A stretch of DNA of 59,569 bases, taken from IMG/VR virus record IMGVR_UViG_3300047560_000779, positions 1 through 59,569 of that record. One strand, 5' to 3'. The DNA is from a virus. The position numbers and the translations under genes are program-made. The notes below the pieces were generated by a model. That model did no database searches. It was not told the DNA's origin and saw nothing but the letters and a program-made list of their open reading frames with translations. Positions 1 to 6,364 of this stretch are shown piece by piece (the stretch's first letter is position 1; each line of letters starts with the position of its first letter).

Positions 1-127
1 GGGGGCGCAAGCCCCCGACCTTTTAGCGCACCTATCACGCCCCATAGTCGACAGCATCGGAGTACATCATGCGTACACATCTCGTGCCCAGCGGCACCAT
101 GCCCCAATCCATCAAGCGCGACAAGTT
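1..127. repeat. Left copy of 127-bp terminal overlap
   Basis: Bases 1-127 are identical to 59443-59569. The length equals a common maximum assembler k-mer, so this is most likely an uncollapsed overlap of a circular assembly and not a biological terminal repeat. It shows that the sequence closes on itself and that no gene is lost at the ends. Confidence 0.95.
29..40 (+). repeat. CACCTATCACGC motif copy 1
   Basis: Exact 12-mer, 28 bases upstream of the ATG at 69. It is also present in the terminal duplicate at 59471-59482. See the finding on this repeat. Confidence 0.7.
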
Positions 128-314
128 CGTGCCACTTAGTTTGCCCCAGCGTTTCATGGGCGGCCCAGCCCAACGCTCTGGTGTCAGTCAAGCATCAAGC
201 TATGCGTCCATACCTGTGTTCGGGTTCAATGGCAGCCCGATGCGGTCGGGCGGCACCAACGGCGAAGTCCAAATTCTGTCACGCCGCAATGTATCTAAAT
301 TTACTACTGTATAA
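69..314 (+). CDS. Doubtful 81-aa protein
   Basis: The ATG at 69 follows a CGGAG sequence at a suitable distance and lies just downstream of the terminator hairpin and a CACCTATCACGC copy. The product is Ser/Gly/Arg-rich with no recognisable domain, and it ends where the AT-rich iteron-like region begins. A competing frame (181-414) covers much of the same DNA. I do not recognise it. Either it is a small early gene or this stretch is a non-coding leader. Confidence 0.3.
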   Translation: MRTHLVPSGTMPQSIKRDKFVPLSLPQRFMGGPAQRSGVSQASSYASIPVFGFNGSPMRSGGTNGEVQILSRRNVSKFTTV

Positions 315-654
315 AGATACATGTCGAATTTGCTGGAATTGTCCAAAGTGCAAACCAGCAAAATACCCAGCAAATTCAAAGAATGGCTTAACCATGCGGG
401 TTAGCCAAGGGTAATTTTACGATTTTACGATTTGTTATGTATTTTGAGCCAGAAAGATATAGAAGAAGACAAGTCTATAAAGTGTATTACGCGGCGCGTA
501 ATACTCATGGTCACATACAACTCGCGTAACCCGTCTGACCCTCTGGAAAACCCAACAAATTGCAAAATTCAACGTAAGTCGTTGATTTATAAGGGTTTCA
601 AATTTTACGATTTTTTAGCCCCCTCAAATTCCAGCAAATTCACGTAGAAGAAAG
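315..654. other. AT-rich non-coding region with iteron-like repeats (possible origin or control region)
   Basis: No convincing gene is present here. The element CCAGCAAATTC occurs at 367-378 and 631-642 in direct orientation and at 327-338 inverted (CGAATTTGCTGG). Looser copies lie near 354 (CCAGCAAAAT) and 554 (CCAACAAATTG). ATTTTACGATTT occurs near 415 and 602. A 21-bp palindrome sits at 484-504. Clustered direct and inverted short repeats in an AT-rich gap are typical of initiator-binding origins or operator clusters. The role is inferred only. Confidence 0.45.
484..504. promoter_or_regulatory. 21-bp palindromic operator candidate
   Basis: GTATTACGC-GGC-GCGTAATAC has two perfect 9-bp arms around a 3-bp spacer. 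TATAAA, a possible -10 box, lies just upstream at 476-481, but no matching -35 was found. The symmetry fits a dimeric DNA-binding protein site. The ribbon-helix-helix protein at 58097-58228 is one candidate ligand, which is an inference. Confidence 0.5.
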
Positions 655-819
655 ATGTACAAAATGTTAATGCACCTTCAAATCCCGCAAAATCTCCAAG
701 ATCAGCCCATCGACCTGATGGATGACACCGAATACGTATTTGAGCTGCCCAGCGAGTCCGAGCTTTTGGATTCATTGGACGATGCAATACTTAATTCGTA
801 CAGAGCTATCTGGTCATAG
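655..819 (+). CDS. Small acidic protein, 54 aa
   Basis: The ATG at 655 follows AGAAG at good spacing and reads to a TAG at 817-819. The product starts MYKMLMHLQIPQN and is strongly acidic in its second half (ELPSESELLDSLDDA). It matches no family I recognise. It is the first plausible gene downstream of the repeat-rich region and could be an early host-interaction protein, without direct evidence. A CACCTATCACGC copy follows 10 bases after its stop. Confidence 0.5.
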   Translation: MYKMLMHLQIPQNLQDQPIDLMDDTEYVFELPSESELLDSLDDAILNSYRAIWS

Positions 820-828
820 CAACCACGT

Positions 829-840
829 CACCTATCACGC
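829..840 (+). repeat. CACCTATCACGC motif copy 2
   Basis: Exact 12-mer in a short intergenic gap, 15 bases upstream of the ATG at 856. Confidence 0.7.
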
Positions 841-855
841 CGCAGAGGTCTAAGC

Positions 856-1077
856 ATGTCGCATACACACAACTTAATCTGCACCCACTGTTACGCAGTC
901 CGTGTGGAACCACCACGAGCCCGCCTTGGATACACCACATGTATGGGATGCGGGGAAACCCTAGCCCGTAAGGTAAAGCACACATCGGTACCAATGCCCA
1001 AATCAAACTACATATTGGTGACAGACTTGTCTCTATTAAAGGGGCTCAACTCATCCCACAAGGGCGGGACATCGTGA
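856..1077 (+). CDS. Small zinc-ribbon protein, 73 aa
   Basis: Two CxxC knuckles (CTHC near residue 10 and CMGC near residue 32) separated by about 20 residues predict a zinc ribbon. The second half, with VPMPKSNYILVTD and NSSHKGG, resembles a small protein common in phages of aquatic proteobacteria and of unknown function. AGAGG precedes the ATG. The stop overlaps the start of the next gene by 4 bases, making this the first gene of the overlapping early chain. Confidence 0.75.
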   Translation: MSHTHNLICTHCYAVRVEPPRARLGYTTCMGCGETLARKVKHTSVPMPKSNYILVTDLSLLKGLNSSHKGGTS

Positions 1078-1325
1078 ACTGGATAGAGCAGAATCCACAC
1101 GCCTATGCTTCCAACGCCAGACCACTGCATATATTAGTTAGCGATGACAAGTATGTAGCGTTCGTGTCCAAAGAAGACGATGGGTTCAAAGCGTTTGTGC
1201 CAAACCTGAAAGTACTACCCCGAGGCCAATCCAACTCACCTAGCTACCACTTCACACACGACACACTCCAAGAAGCCAAAGACTGGTGCATAGCGGAGCT
1301 GTGGAAACGGAGGTTAGAGCAATGA
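1074..1325 (+). CDS. Early-array paralog, 83 aa, C-terminus EAKDWCIAEL..RRLE
   Basis: First member of the tandem small-protein family. It has a mixed-charge body and ends in TLQEAKDWCIAELWKRRLEQ. The EAK-helix and terminal Arg-Leu-Glu recur in the neighbours. Start and stop both overlap adjacent genes by 4 bases, so translation is probably coupled. The codons for RRLEQ contain the purine-rich site (GGTTAGAG) ahead of the next ATG. Function unknown. Confidence 0.75.
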   Translation: MNWIEQNPHAYASNARPLHILVSDDKYVAFVSKEDDGFKAFVPNLKVLPRGQSNSPSYHFTHDTLQEAKDWCIAELWKRRLEQ

Positions 1326-1600
1326 CACCACTAATAGTAGAGGGCAAAACGCTACTGGCAGTCAAGTGCATCCCAAAGTTCGAGTGCACAGACTGTGCCT
1401 GCGGCAACAAGCGAGGTGGCGGGGACAAGTGCGTGCGTATCCATCCAAAAACCAAAGAGCTGTACTTCGAGTCACTCCAAGGCAACGACCGAAACGGGCT
1501 TCTGTACTGCATCAATGCCACCGAGCATGACTTGGTATTCATCAACGACACACCTGAGGACATTGCACGCTACGTAGCGGCAAGACTGGAGAACACATGA
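1322..1600 (+). CDS. Cys-containing early-array paralog, 92 aa
   Basis: The ATG at 1322 is chosen because it overlaps the preceding stop (ATGA); an in-frame start at 1286 would lie inside the previous gene. Cysteines near residues 17, 23, 26 and 38 (CTDCACG and KC) could bind a metal. The C-terminus DTPEDIARYVAARLENT nearly matches that of the next protein (DTPEHIANYVSLRLENT), showing duplication. GGAG inside the LEN codons serves the next gene. Function unknown. Confidence 0.75.
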   Translation: MTPLIVEGKTLLAVKCIPKFECTDCACGNKRGGGDKCVRIHPKTKELYFESLQGNDRNGLLYCINATEHDLVFINDTPEDIARYVAARLENT

Positions 1601-1833
1601 CCAAGTATCAGTTCGAGGGGCAGGTATTCGTGATGATGCCAGCAATACTGCTAAACGATTGCCTTGGCTGTTACTTCGAGGACGGTGTGAACCTACCAAC
1701 CAATGACAACGGGACAACACCATGCCCACACACAAAAAAAGCATATGTATGTGACAGCGGGGCACCCGTCCTCATCTTGGACACACCCGAGCACATAGCC
1801 AACTATGTTTCACTCAGACTGGAGAACACATGA
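1597..1833 (+). CDS. Early-array paralog, 78 aa
   Basis: Close relative of the preceding 92-aa protein: both have a Cys-containing middle (CLGCYF here) and end in a DTPE-x-IAxYV-xx-RLENT helix. The last 15 nucleotides (CTGGAGAACACATGA) are identical in the two genes. ATGA overlaps occur at both ends. Function unknown; the pair is the clearest recent duplication in the array. Confidence 0.75.
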   Translation: MTKYQFEGQVFVMMPAILLNDCLGCYFEDGVNLPTNDNGTTPCPHTKKAYVCDSGAPVLILDTPEHIANYVSLRLENT

Positions 1834-2072
1834 GTTACATCATCGACAACGATGGCTTCTTCGAGGCCATAGAACAGGAGAGAGCTATGAACCCCAACAC
1901 AATCACAGTACGCATCAAGGATGTATACGGCACACAGAAGACATACCCCGTGTGCGACAAGGCCAAACTGTTCGCCAAGTTGGCAAACACGACAACGCTC
2001 ACCCATGACGCCCGCCAAATCATCCTAGCACTTGGATACAACATCGAGGTAGAGCCTCGTCACCTATCATGA
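1830..2072 (+). CDS. Small protein, 80 aa
   Basis: Starts at the ATGA overlap with the previous gene and ends in a stop overlapping the next start. Mixed alpha/beta composition, with the segment NTITVRIKDVYGTQKTYPVC followed by a helix and an IILALGYNIEVEP strand. It lacks the family C-terminal EAK-helix, so it is a different protein embedded in the array. A CACCTATCAT motif spans its stop codon. Function unknown. Confidence 0.7.
   Translation: MSYIIDNDGFFEAIEQERAMNPNTITVRIKDVYGTQKTYPVCDKAKLFAKLANTTTLTHDARQIILALGYNIEVEPRHLS
2061..2070 (+). repeat. CACCTATCAT motif variant
   Basis: Matches the first nine bases of the CACCTATCACGC repeat. It overlaps the start codon at 2069 and the end of the preceding gene (codes for HLS-stop). 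Confidence 0.5.
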
Positions 2073-2290
2073 CAACGACACACACGCTCAAAGACGGCAG
2101 AGTGCTTAAGTTGATAAACACTGATCGTGCTCATCCACGTAGTACATCTAATAGCTGTGCCTTTTGCGTAGCGTATCGAGCAGGCGAAGACACTGAGATG
2201 TGTGTCAGCTTACCGCCGTGCTCAGGGTTACGTGCATGGATGGATGACGAGGCGTGGGCTAAATATGTAGCGGAAGGGCTAATGAAATGA
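2069..2290 (+). CDS. Early-array paralog, 73 aa
   Basis: Begins MTTTHTLKDGRVLKL, a short beta-hairpin-like start, and ends in DDEAWAKYVAEGLMK, a degenerate form of the family helix. The Cys-x2-Cys segment near residue 28 and a later pair of cysteines could form a small metal site. Its start overlaps the previous stop by 4 bases. Function unknown. Confidence 0.65.
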   Translation: MTTTHTLKDGRVLKLINTDRAHPRSTSNSCAFCVAYRAGEDTEMCVSLPPCSGLRAWMDDEAWAKYVAEGLMK

Positions 2291-2352
2291 AGTCGCACAT
2301 CACTGTTAAAGGTACTAAGTACCGCATAGCTAAACGATTGGAGAAAGCATGA
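2287..2352 (+). CDS. Micro-protein or remnant paralog, 21 aa
   Basis: An ATG overlapping the preceding stop (AATGA) opens a 21-codon frame starting MKSHITVKGTKYRIAK and ending RLEKA, whose stop overlaps the next ATG. It keeps only the family's terminal R-L-E signature, encoded by TTGGAGAAAGCATGA. It may be a decayed array member kept as a translational relay (leader) that delivers ribosomes and a GGAG site to the next gene. Confidence 0.4.
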   Translation: MKSHITVKGTKYRIAKRLEKA

Positions 2353-2594
2353 AGTGGAAGAAGCATGGGCGTAACTCACGACGAGCTAACCACCTAGAGT
2401 TCTGGGACTTACTTAGTAATGGCGGTGCGCTACTCGCTTTCATTCGTATGGACACAAGGGCTGACCCACCTGCTATCTACACGTATGCAAACGATACGAA
2501 TGACCATGAGCTACAACGACGGTTTGACTCGGTTCGGGAGGCCAAGGACTACACAGTTGCGTACTTTGTAAACAAACGATTGGAGGAAGCATGA
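2349..2594 (+). CDS. Early-array paralog, 81 aa
   Basis: Basic N-terminus (MKWKKHGRNSRR), a central segment carrying FIRMD, and the family C-terminus VREAKDYTVAYFVNKRLEEA. TTGGAGGAAGC encodes the terminal LEEA and places GGAGG 6 bases before the next ATG. Coupled on both sides by ATGA. Function unknown. Confidence 0.7.
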   Translation: MKWKKHGRNSRRANHLEFWDLLSNGGALLAFIRMDTRADPPAIYTYANDTNDHELQRRFDSVREAKDYTVAYFVNKRLEEA

Positions 2595-2812
2595 ACATCG
2601 AATGGAGGCACAACAAAGCCCACCCATCGTGCTACGACATGTATATAAACGACAAGTACGCCCATGTATGGGTACAAGACGCTGGATTCTCATGGCATGC
2701 GTTGCAGTTCAGCCACTCTAATCAGCTCACATCACACCCAACAAAGAAAGAAGCGCAGGAATACCTGATTGCACAACTTGTACAAAGGAGACTCGATGGA
2801 AAAACCAACTGA
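2591..2812 (+). CDS. Early-array paralog, 73 aa, xEW N-terminus
   Basis: Starts MNIEWRHNKAHPS, showing the 'EW' signature near residue 4 shared with several array members, and ends KKEAQEYLIAQLVQRRLDG. The central part is Trp/His/Tyr-rich with a predicted beta-sheet (YINDKYAHVWV). AAGGAG within QRRLD is the ribosome binding site for the membrane protein that starts at 2796. Function unknown. Confidence 0.75.
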   Translation: MNIEWRHNKAHPSCYDMYINDKYAHVWVQDAGFSWHALQFSHSNQLTSHPTKKEAQEYLIAQLVQRRLDGKTN

Positions 2813-2900
2813 CGACTTAACCGAATTCCAAATCATCTGGTGCATCGCGCTTGCCATAGTCATTGGCGTAGCACTGTGGGCGCACCTATCACAGACATAG
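2796..2900 (+). CDS. Single-pass membrane micro-protein, 34 aa
   Basis: The ATG lies inside the previous gene, 6 bases after AAGGAG. The acidic N-terminus (MEKPTDDLTEFQ) precedes one hydrophobic segment (IIWCIALAIVIGVALWAHL), and the protein ends five residues later. A CACCTATCAC motif overlaps the last codons. A tiny inner-membrane protein of unknown role. Confidence 0.6.
   Translation: MEKPTDDLTEFQIIWCIALAIVIGVALWAHLSQT
2883..2892 (+). repeat. CACCTATCAC motif copy
   Basis: Ten-base match to the repeated motif at the end of the 34-aa membrane protein gene, 18 bases before a possible ATG at 2911. Confidence 0.6.
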
Positions 2901-2910
2901 CGGGGGGTTC

Positions 2911-3000
2911 ATGAATCACGGACGGACTAGCGTGGTTGATGTGACTGTCGTCTGTGGGTGCCTAGCTCCCCCCAAGGAAGTAATCAGCGAAGCACCTTGA
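2911..3000 (+). CDS. Possible 29-aa leader peptide
   Basis: The ATG at 2911 follows GGGGGG at good distance and opens a 29-codon frame (MNHGRTSVVDVTVV start). The rest of the gap to 3077 holds no clear promoter. The frame contains no domain and could be chance. If translated, it would lie just upstream of the MoxR-like gene as a leader. Confidence 0.25.
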   Translation: MNHGRTSVVDVTVVCGCLAPPKEVISEAP

Positions 3001-3076
3001 CCCTACAACTGTGACGAGGGGCACAGTACGAATCAACCAACCCCTCACCACCCTCAACTTACTTAGAAAGACTCTC

Positions 3077-4081
3077 ATGAAATACTCTGACATCAAACGC
3101 TCCGTCTTGGCTAACTTCGCCAAAGGCAACAACCTCGTGCCATTCATCGTAGGCAAACCCGGCGGCGGCAAGTCGTCTCTCGCTCGTTCAATCGTTGCAG
3201 AGCTTGGCATTGACCCAGCCCGTGTGACAGAATTCAACCCCTCACTGCGCGACCCAGTAGACATCATGGGCTTACCCAAGACTGACGGTGACCATTCCTC
3301 GTGGTTGCCTCCTTCAGAGTTCTGGCGTATTCGTGACGACGGCACTGACCAACCATGTGCACTCATCGTCGAAGAAATGTCCGATGCGGCTGTGCCTATG
3401 CAGAACCCACTGTGCCGTGTGTTGCTTGACCGCTATGCTGGCGAGCTGAAGCTCCACCCCAAACTGCACATCATTGCAACAGGTAACCGTACCGAAGACA
3501 AGTCTGGTGCGACTCGCATGACTACCAAGCTGGGTAACCGTGTGCAGACGCTGACCTTCGACGAGAACTTGGACGACTGGTGTGACTGGGCTCTCGACAA
3601 CAATATCGCTGTGGAGATGGTGCAGTTCCTGCGCTTCCGACCAAACATGCTGTCTGACTTCGACCCCAACCGTGCTATCAACCCAACGCCTCGTTCGTGG
3701 GAAATGGCTAACCAAGTTGCCACTGACCTGCCTAGTGACTTGTACTTCGCTAACTTGTCCGGCTTAGTCGGCGAGGGTGCGGCGGCTGAGTACGCTGGCT
3801 TCAAGCGTATCTTTGAAAACCTTCCGGACATTGATGGGATACTAATGAACCCTGCCAAAGCCAATGTGCCTGACGACATGCCCGTGTTGTTTGCTCTGAC
3901 TGGTGCGCTTGCTCATCGTGTATCCAAGGACAACTTCGACCGAGTGTGTGAGTACATCAACCGCATCCCCGCTGAGTTCCAAGTGATGTGTGTGCTTGAC
4001 TCCAAGAAGCTCAAGCCTGAGATTGTCAACACCAAAGCCTTCGTGCAGTGGGCGGTCAAGAACGCCAATGTCCTCTCTTGA
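3077..4081 (+). CDS. MoxR-like AAA+ ATPase
   Basis: Walker A GKPGGGKSS lies near residues 26-34, Walker B with a double Glu (ALIVEEM) near 95-101, and a sensor-1-type HIIATGNRTED near 131. The order and the N-T-G pattern fit the MoxR/CbbQ branch of AAA+ proteins, which remodel partners together with VWA-domain proteins. The ATG at 3077 (MKYSDIKRSVL) is preferred; a GTG at 3011 would add 22 untypical residues. A DUF3150-like gene (4780) and a VWA/HExxH gene (6354) follow in the same operon, as expected for a MoxR-VWA chaperone module. Its target in the phage cycle is unknown. Confidence 0.85.
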   Translation: MKYSDIKRSVLANFAKGNNLVPFIVGKPGGGKSSLARSIVAELGIDPARVTEFNPSLRDPVDIMGLPKTDGDHSSWLPPSEFWRIRDDGTDQPCALIVEEMSDAAVPMQNPLCRVLLDRYAGELKLHPKLHIIATGNRTEDKSGATRMTTKLGNRVQTLTFDENLDDWCDWALDNNIAVEMVQFLRFRPNMLSDFDPNRAINPTPRSWEMANQVATDLPSDLYFANLSGLVGEGAAAEYAGFKRIFENLPDIDGILMNPAKANVPDDMPVLFALTGALAHRVSKDNFDRVCEYINRIPAEFQVMCVLDSKKLKPEIVNTKAFVQWAVKNANVLS

Positions 4082-4334
4082 GTGGACAACGAATGTCTAC
4101 GTGACTTCATATCAAGCGGGTAGTGAGCCGACTACTTACCATGAATTGTGGTGGGTGGGTCAAGACCGCACCGCTTGGTACAACTTGCCTGCCGCAAGCA
4201 TACGCAAAGTCAGAGACCGCGTATGGGGGCTCACATTCCCTGACAAAAACGATGGTACCGAACTGTACTTTAAGACACTCAAAGAAGCCAAAGCAATGGG
4301 CATAGCCCTAGTAAGGATGGATGATGGAATATGA
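4068..4334 (+). CDS. Early-array paralog, 88 aa, LEW...EAKAMGIALVRMDDG
   Basis: The ATG at 4068 gives MSSLEWTTNVYV, matching the family's 'xEW' start; it lies 14 bases inside the MoxR-like gene. The centre is Trp-rich (ELWWVGQDRTAWYNL) and the end is TLKEAKAMGIALVRMDDGI. The codons for VRMDD (GTAAGGATGGATGAT) contain both an AAGGATG ribosome site and the next start. Function unknown. It sits inside the MoxR-VWA operon, so the family is interleaved with that module. Confidence 0.75.
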   Translation: MSSLEWTTNVYVTSYQAGSEPTTYHELWWVGQDRTAWYNLPAASIRKVRDRVWGLTFPDKNDGTELYFKTLKEAKAMGIALVRMDDGI

Positions 4335-4590
4335 ATGGCAAGAGGCTAGGGGATTGGCCGACTGGGTGCTACGAGAAGCACCCAAGCAAGAAGGTGATGT
4401 CAAAGTCATCAACGGCTTATCTCATGGCTTCATCATGAAGTCAGGCCCCACGTCATACACGGCGTGGGTTCCCAACGATGCAGGCAACCGCATGGAGTTC
4501 TTCGATGTGGAGACTGCGAAAGCATGGGTATTTACCCAAGTAAGGATGAACGATGGCTCAGCGCTTCTACGTACAGATAGTGTTTGCTGA
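4321..4590 (+). CDS. Early-array paralog, 89 aa, YEW...TAKAWVFTQVRMNDG
   Basis: ATGs at 4321 and 4324 are both usable; either gives the family MEYEW start. The C-terminal helix ETAKAWVFTQVRMNDGS matches the preceding paralog, but here the frame continues 9 residues past the motif, so the gene overlaps the next by 38 bases. AAGGATG within VRMN is the ribosome site for 4553. Function unknown. Confidence 0.75.
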   Translation: MMEYEWQEARGLADWVLREAPKQEGDVKVINGLSHGFIMKSGPTSYTAWVPNDAGNRMEFFDVETAKAWVFTQVRMNDGSALLRTDSVC

Positions 4591-4771
4591 TAACGACGGG
4601 ATGATTATCAGTGGCCCTCTAGCGACAGGACAAAAGAGTAGTTCAGCTAGGACGGTACACGTAATCAGAGACCTTGACCCGACAGAGATTGGGAAAGCGT
4701 TCTTGGTTTTCTATACCGACATCAAGCTGGAAGGCAAGATGCCTATCGACCTAGACAACATTGAATTTTAG
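4553..4771 (+). CDS. Small protein, 72 aa
   Basis: Starts inside the previous gene, 6 bases after AAGGATG. The N-terminus (MAQRFYVQIVFADNDGMI) suggests a beta strand; the C-terminus is acidic (MPIDLDNIEF). It lacks the EAK-helix. GGAGG follows the stop immediately and serves the DUF3150-like gene. Function unknown. Confidence 0.6.
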   Translation: MAQRFYVQIVFADNDGMIISGPLATGQKSSSARTVHVIRDLDPTEIGKAFLVFYTDIKLEGKMPIDLDNIEF

Positions 4772-4779
4772 GAGGACAC

Positions 4780-5655
4780 ATGCAACCGACAACACTCTCA
4801 AGCAAAGCGATGCTAGTAAAGCTGACAGTACGCCGAGCAAACTTAACACGCCGTGATGTAACGGCTGAGCTCATCATTCAGAATCAGATGGACGACACAT
4901 CACTCGTGGTCAACCGCAAACTGTTTCGTGACAAGCTCAACCCAATCAATCGCATCATGCAAAAGGCGAGCGAGGTGTACAACTATCACAAAGCGCACAC
5001 GCTGGCATACGTTGACAAAGGGCCACGCCTGCTACCCAACAGTCAATACATGGACTACACATCTGAGATGCGCCAACGTATCCAAGAGGTAGACAACATG
5101 CTCGACAAGTACATGCCTGACTACGACAACTATGTGCAGTTAGACATCAAGGCTCGTGCATTGGGCAACACGGGTGCGGCTAAGGTTGAGGACTATCCAA
5201 CAGCGGATGACTTCCGTAGCAAGATGGGGTTTGACTTGCGCTTCACTCCACTGCCTGATGCCAAGCACTTCCTGTTCGACATTAGTGACGAGGACATGGC
5301 TGAGTTCAATGCTTCGATGGAGCAAGTATCACAGGGCGCTAGAGCAGAGGTTATTAAAGGCATGCTCGAACCATTGCAACACTTAGTCGAGAAGCTCAAC
5401 AAGCCAATCGGTACTGAGGGTGCGATCTTCCGTGACACTGCTGTGGAGAACGTAGTCGATGGACTCAAACGTGCCAAGGCATTGAATGTAAACGCTGACC
5501 CTGATGTGGATGCTATGGCTGACACGTTACTGCAAGCGATTGACATCTACAACTTCAACAAGGACTCACTGCGCGAGTCACCGATGGTGCGTGAGCAAGC
5601 TGCCTCTAAGCTCGATGCGATTGCCAAGAAGATGGCTGCGTATGGATTGGCTTAA
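4780..5655 (+). CDS. DUF3150-like protein of the MoxR-VWA module
   Basis: 291 aa, mostly helical. Recognisable pattern: a conserved HKAHTLAYVDKGPRLLPNSQY segment near residues 68-88, followed by YMDYTSEMRQ, DYPTADDFRSKMG and FTPLPDAKHF. This arrangement, and the position between a MoxR-like ATPase and a VWA/metallopeptidase-like protein, are what I expect for phage DUF3150 proteins. The role is unknown; a bridging or substrate-binding subunit is an inference. AGGAGG 4 bases before the ATG supports the start. Confidence 0.65.
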   Translation: MQPTTLSSKAMLVKLTVRRANLTRRDVTAELIIQNQMDDTSLVVNRKLFRDKLNPINRIMQKASEVYNYHKAHTLAYVDKGPRLLPNSQYMDYTSEMRQRIQEVDNMLDKYMPDYDNYVQLDIKARALGNTGAAKVEDYPTADDFRSKMGFDLRFTPLPDAKHFLFDISDEDMAEFNASMEQVSQGARAEVIKGMLEPLQHLVEKLNKPIGTEGAIFRDTAVENVVDGLKRAKALNVNADPDVDAMADTLLQAIDIYNFNKDSLRESPMVREQAASKLDAIAKKMAAYGLA

Positions 5656-5833
5656 CAGCTGGATACGTGACATGGTGTACATGGCGTCGGGATTGCTACT
5701 GGCTTTCCTGATTGCCATTACATACACCTTGTATCAGATAGCTAGCGACTGGCTCCAACGCAAGTACACACAACAGGCCAAGCAACCACAGAAAGTGGAC
5801 GGCAAGGTCAAACAACCAATGGGGTTCTTATGA
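5642..5833 (+). CDS. Single-pass membrane protein, 63 aa
   Basis: The ATG at 5642 overlaps the end of the preceding gene. One hydrophobic segment spans about residues 9-33 (MVYMASGLLLAFLIAITYTL), followed by a basic, Gln-rich cytoplasmic tail. The stop overlaps the start of a second membrane protein. Function unknown. Confidence 0.6.
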   Translation: MDWLNSWIRDMVYMASGLLLAFLIAITYTLYQIASDWLQRKYTQQAKQPQKVDGKVKQPMGFL

Positions 5834-6042
5834 CAGACTTTGACTTACTGATCGTAAGCCTCGGGCTCAACGTGTGCTTCCTTGCATACATGTATGGACA
5901 GCGCGTGAAGATTGCCATCATGACTGTGGCGTTACGTGAAGTCTCGTACCTCATGGGACACATCGCTGATGGTAAGGCAATGCCCAAGCGTGACAGCAAG
6001 GGTGAGATTCGTATAAAGGATTTACGCAATGAGACTAATTGA
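5830..6042 (+). CDS. Small membrane-anchored protein, 70 aa
   Basis: The N-terminus LLIVSLGLNVCFLAYMYG is a probable membrane segment; the remainder is a charged tail. It overlaps by 4 bases with the 63-aa membrane protein upstream, so the two may act together. Function unknown. Confidence 0.6.
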   Translation: MTDFDLLIVSLGLNVCFLAYMYGQRVKIAIMTVALREVSYLMGHIADGKAMPKRDSKGEIRIKDLRNETN

Positions 6043-6364
6043 CATAGTGTTTCGACCAATCAAAACATCGCGCTTGATACTGCGCATCTTGCGTGAGAGC
6101 GAGATCAACATCGAGTTCAAACCCAAGCGGCCTCCATCAAAGATTGATAGCGGGTTCGTTGTCCTTGGTAGCAGTTACATGATGCCAGCATCGTCGTTCA
6201 AGTTAATTGCGCAAGACATTGTTAAGGTGGACTATGACGGATACGGCGATAGCCGCATATGGAGGCGACATAAAGATCAATCAATCAGCCCGACTACTGT
6301 GTCCTTCGAGCAAGCAGTAGCAATGTGTGTAAACGAAAAACTGGAGGCCGCAAATGGCAACTAA
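6029..6364 (+). CDS. Early-array relative, 111 aa, C-terminus EQAVAMCVNEKLEAANG
   Basis: Longer than other array members, with a basic N-terminal half (RPIKTSRLILRILRE) and a beta-rich middle. It ends in SFEQAVAMCVNEKLEAANGN, the family helix followed by Lys-Leu-Glu. CTGGAGGCC in the LEA codons places GGAGG before the ATG of the VWA-domain gene, which it overlaps by 11 bases. Function unknown. Confidence 0.65.
   Translation: MRLIDIVFRPIKTSRLILRILRESEINIEFKPKRPPSKIDSGFVVLGSSYMMPASSFKLIAQDIVKVDYDGYGDSRIWRRHKDQSISPTTVSFEQAVAMCVNEKLEAANGN

Noticed and set aside
432-647. 71-codon open frame in the AT-rich region
   Set aside because: No ribosome site, unusual composition, and it overlies the repeats and palindrome; more likely non-coding.
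3011-3076. GTG start extending the MoxR-like protein by 22 residues
   Set aside because: The extra residues do not resemble the family N-terminus and the ATG at 3077 has a purine-rich site; kept only as an alternative.
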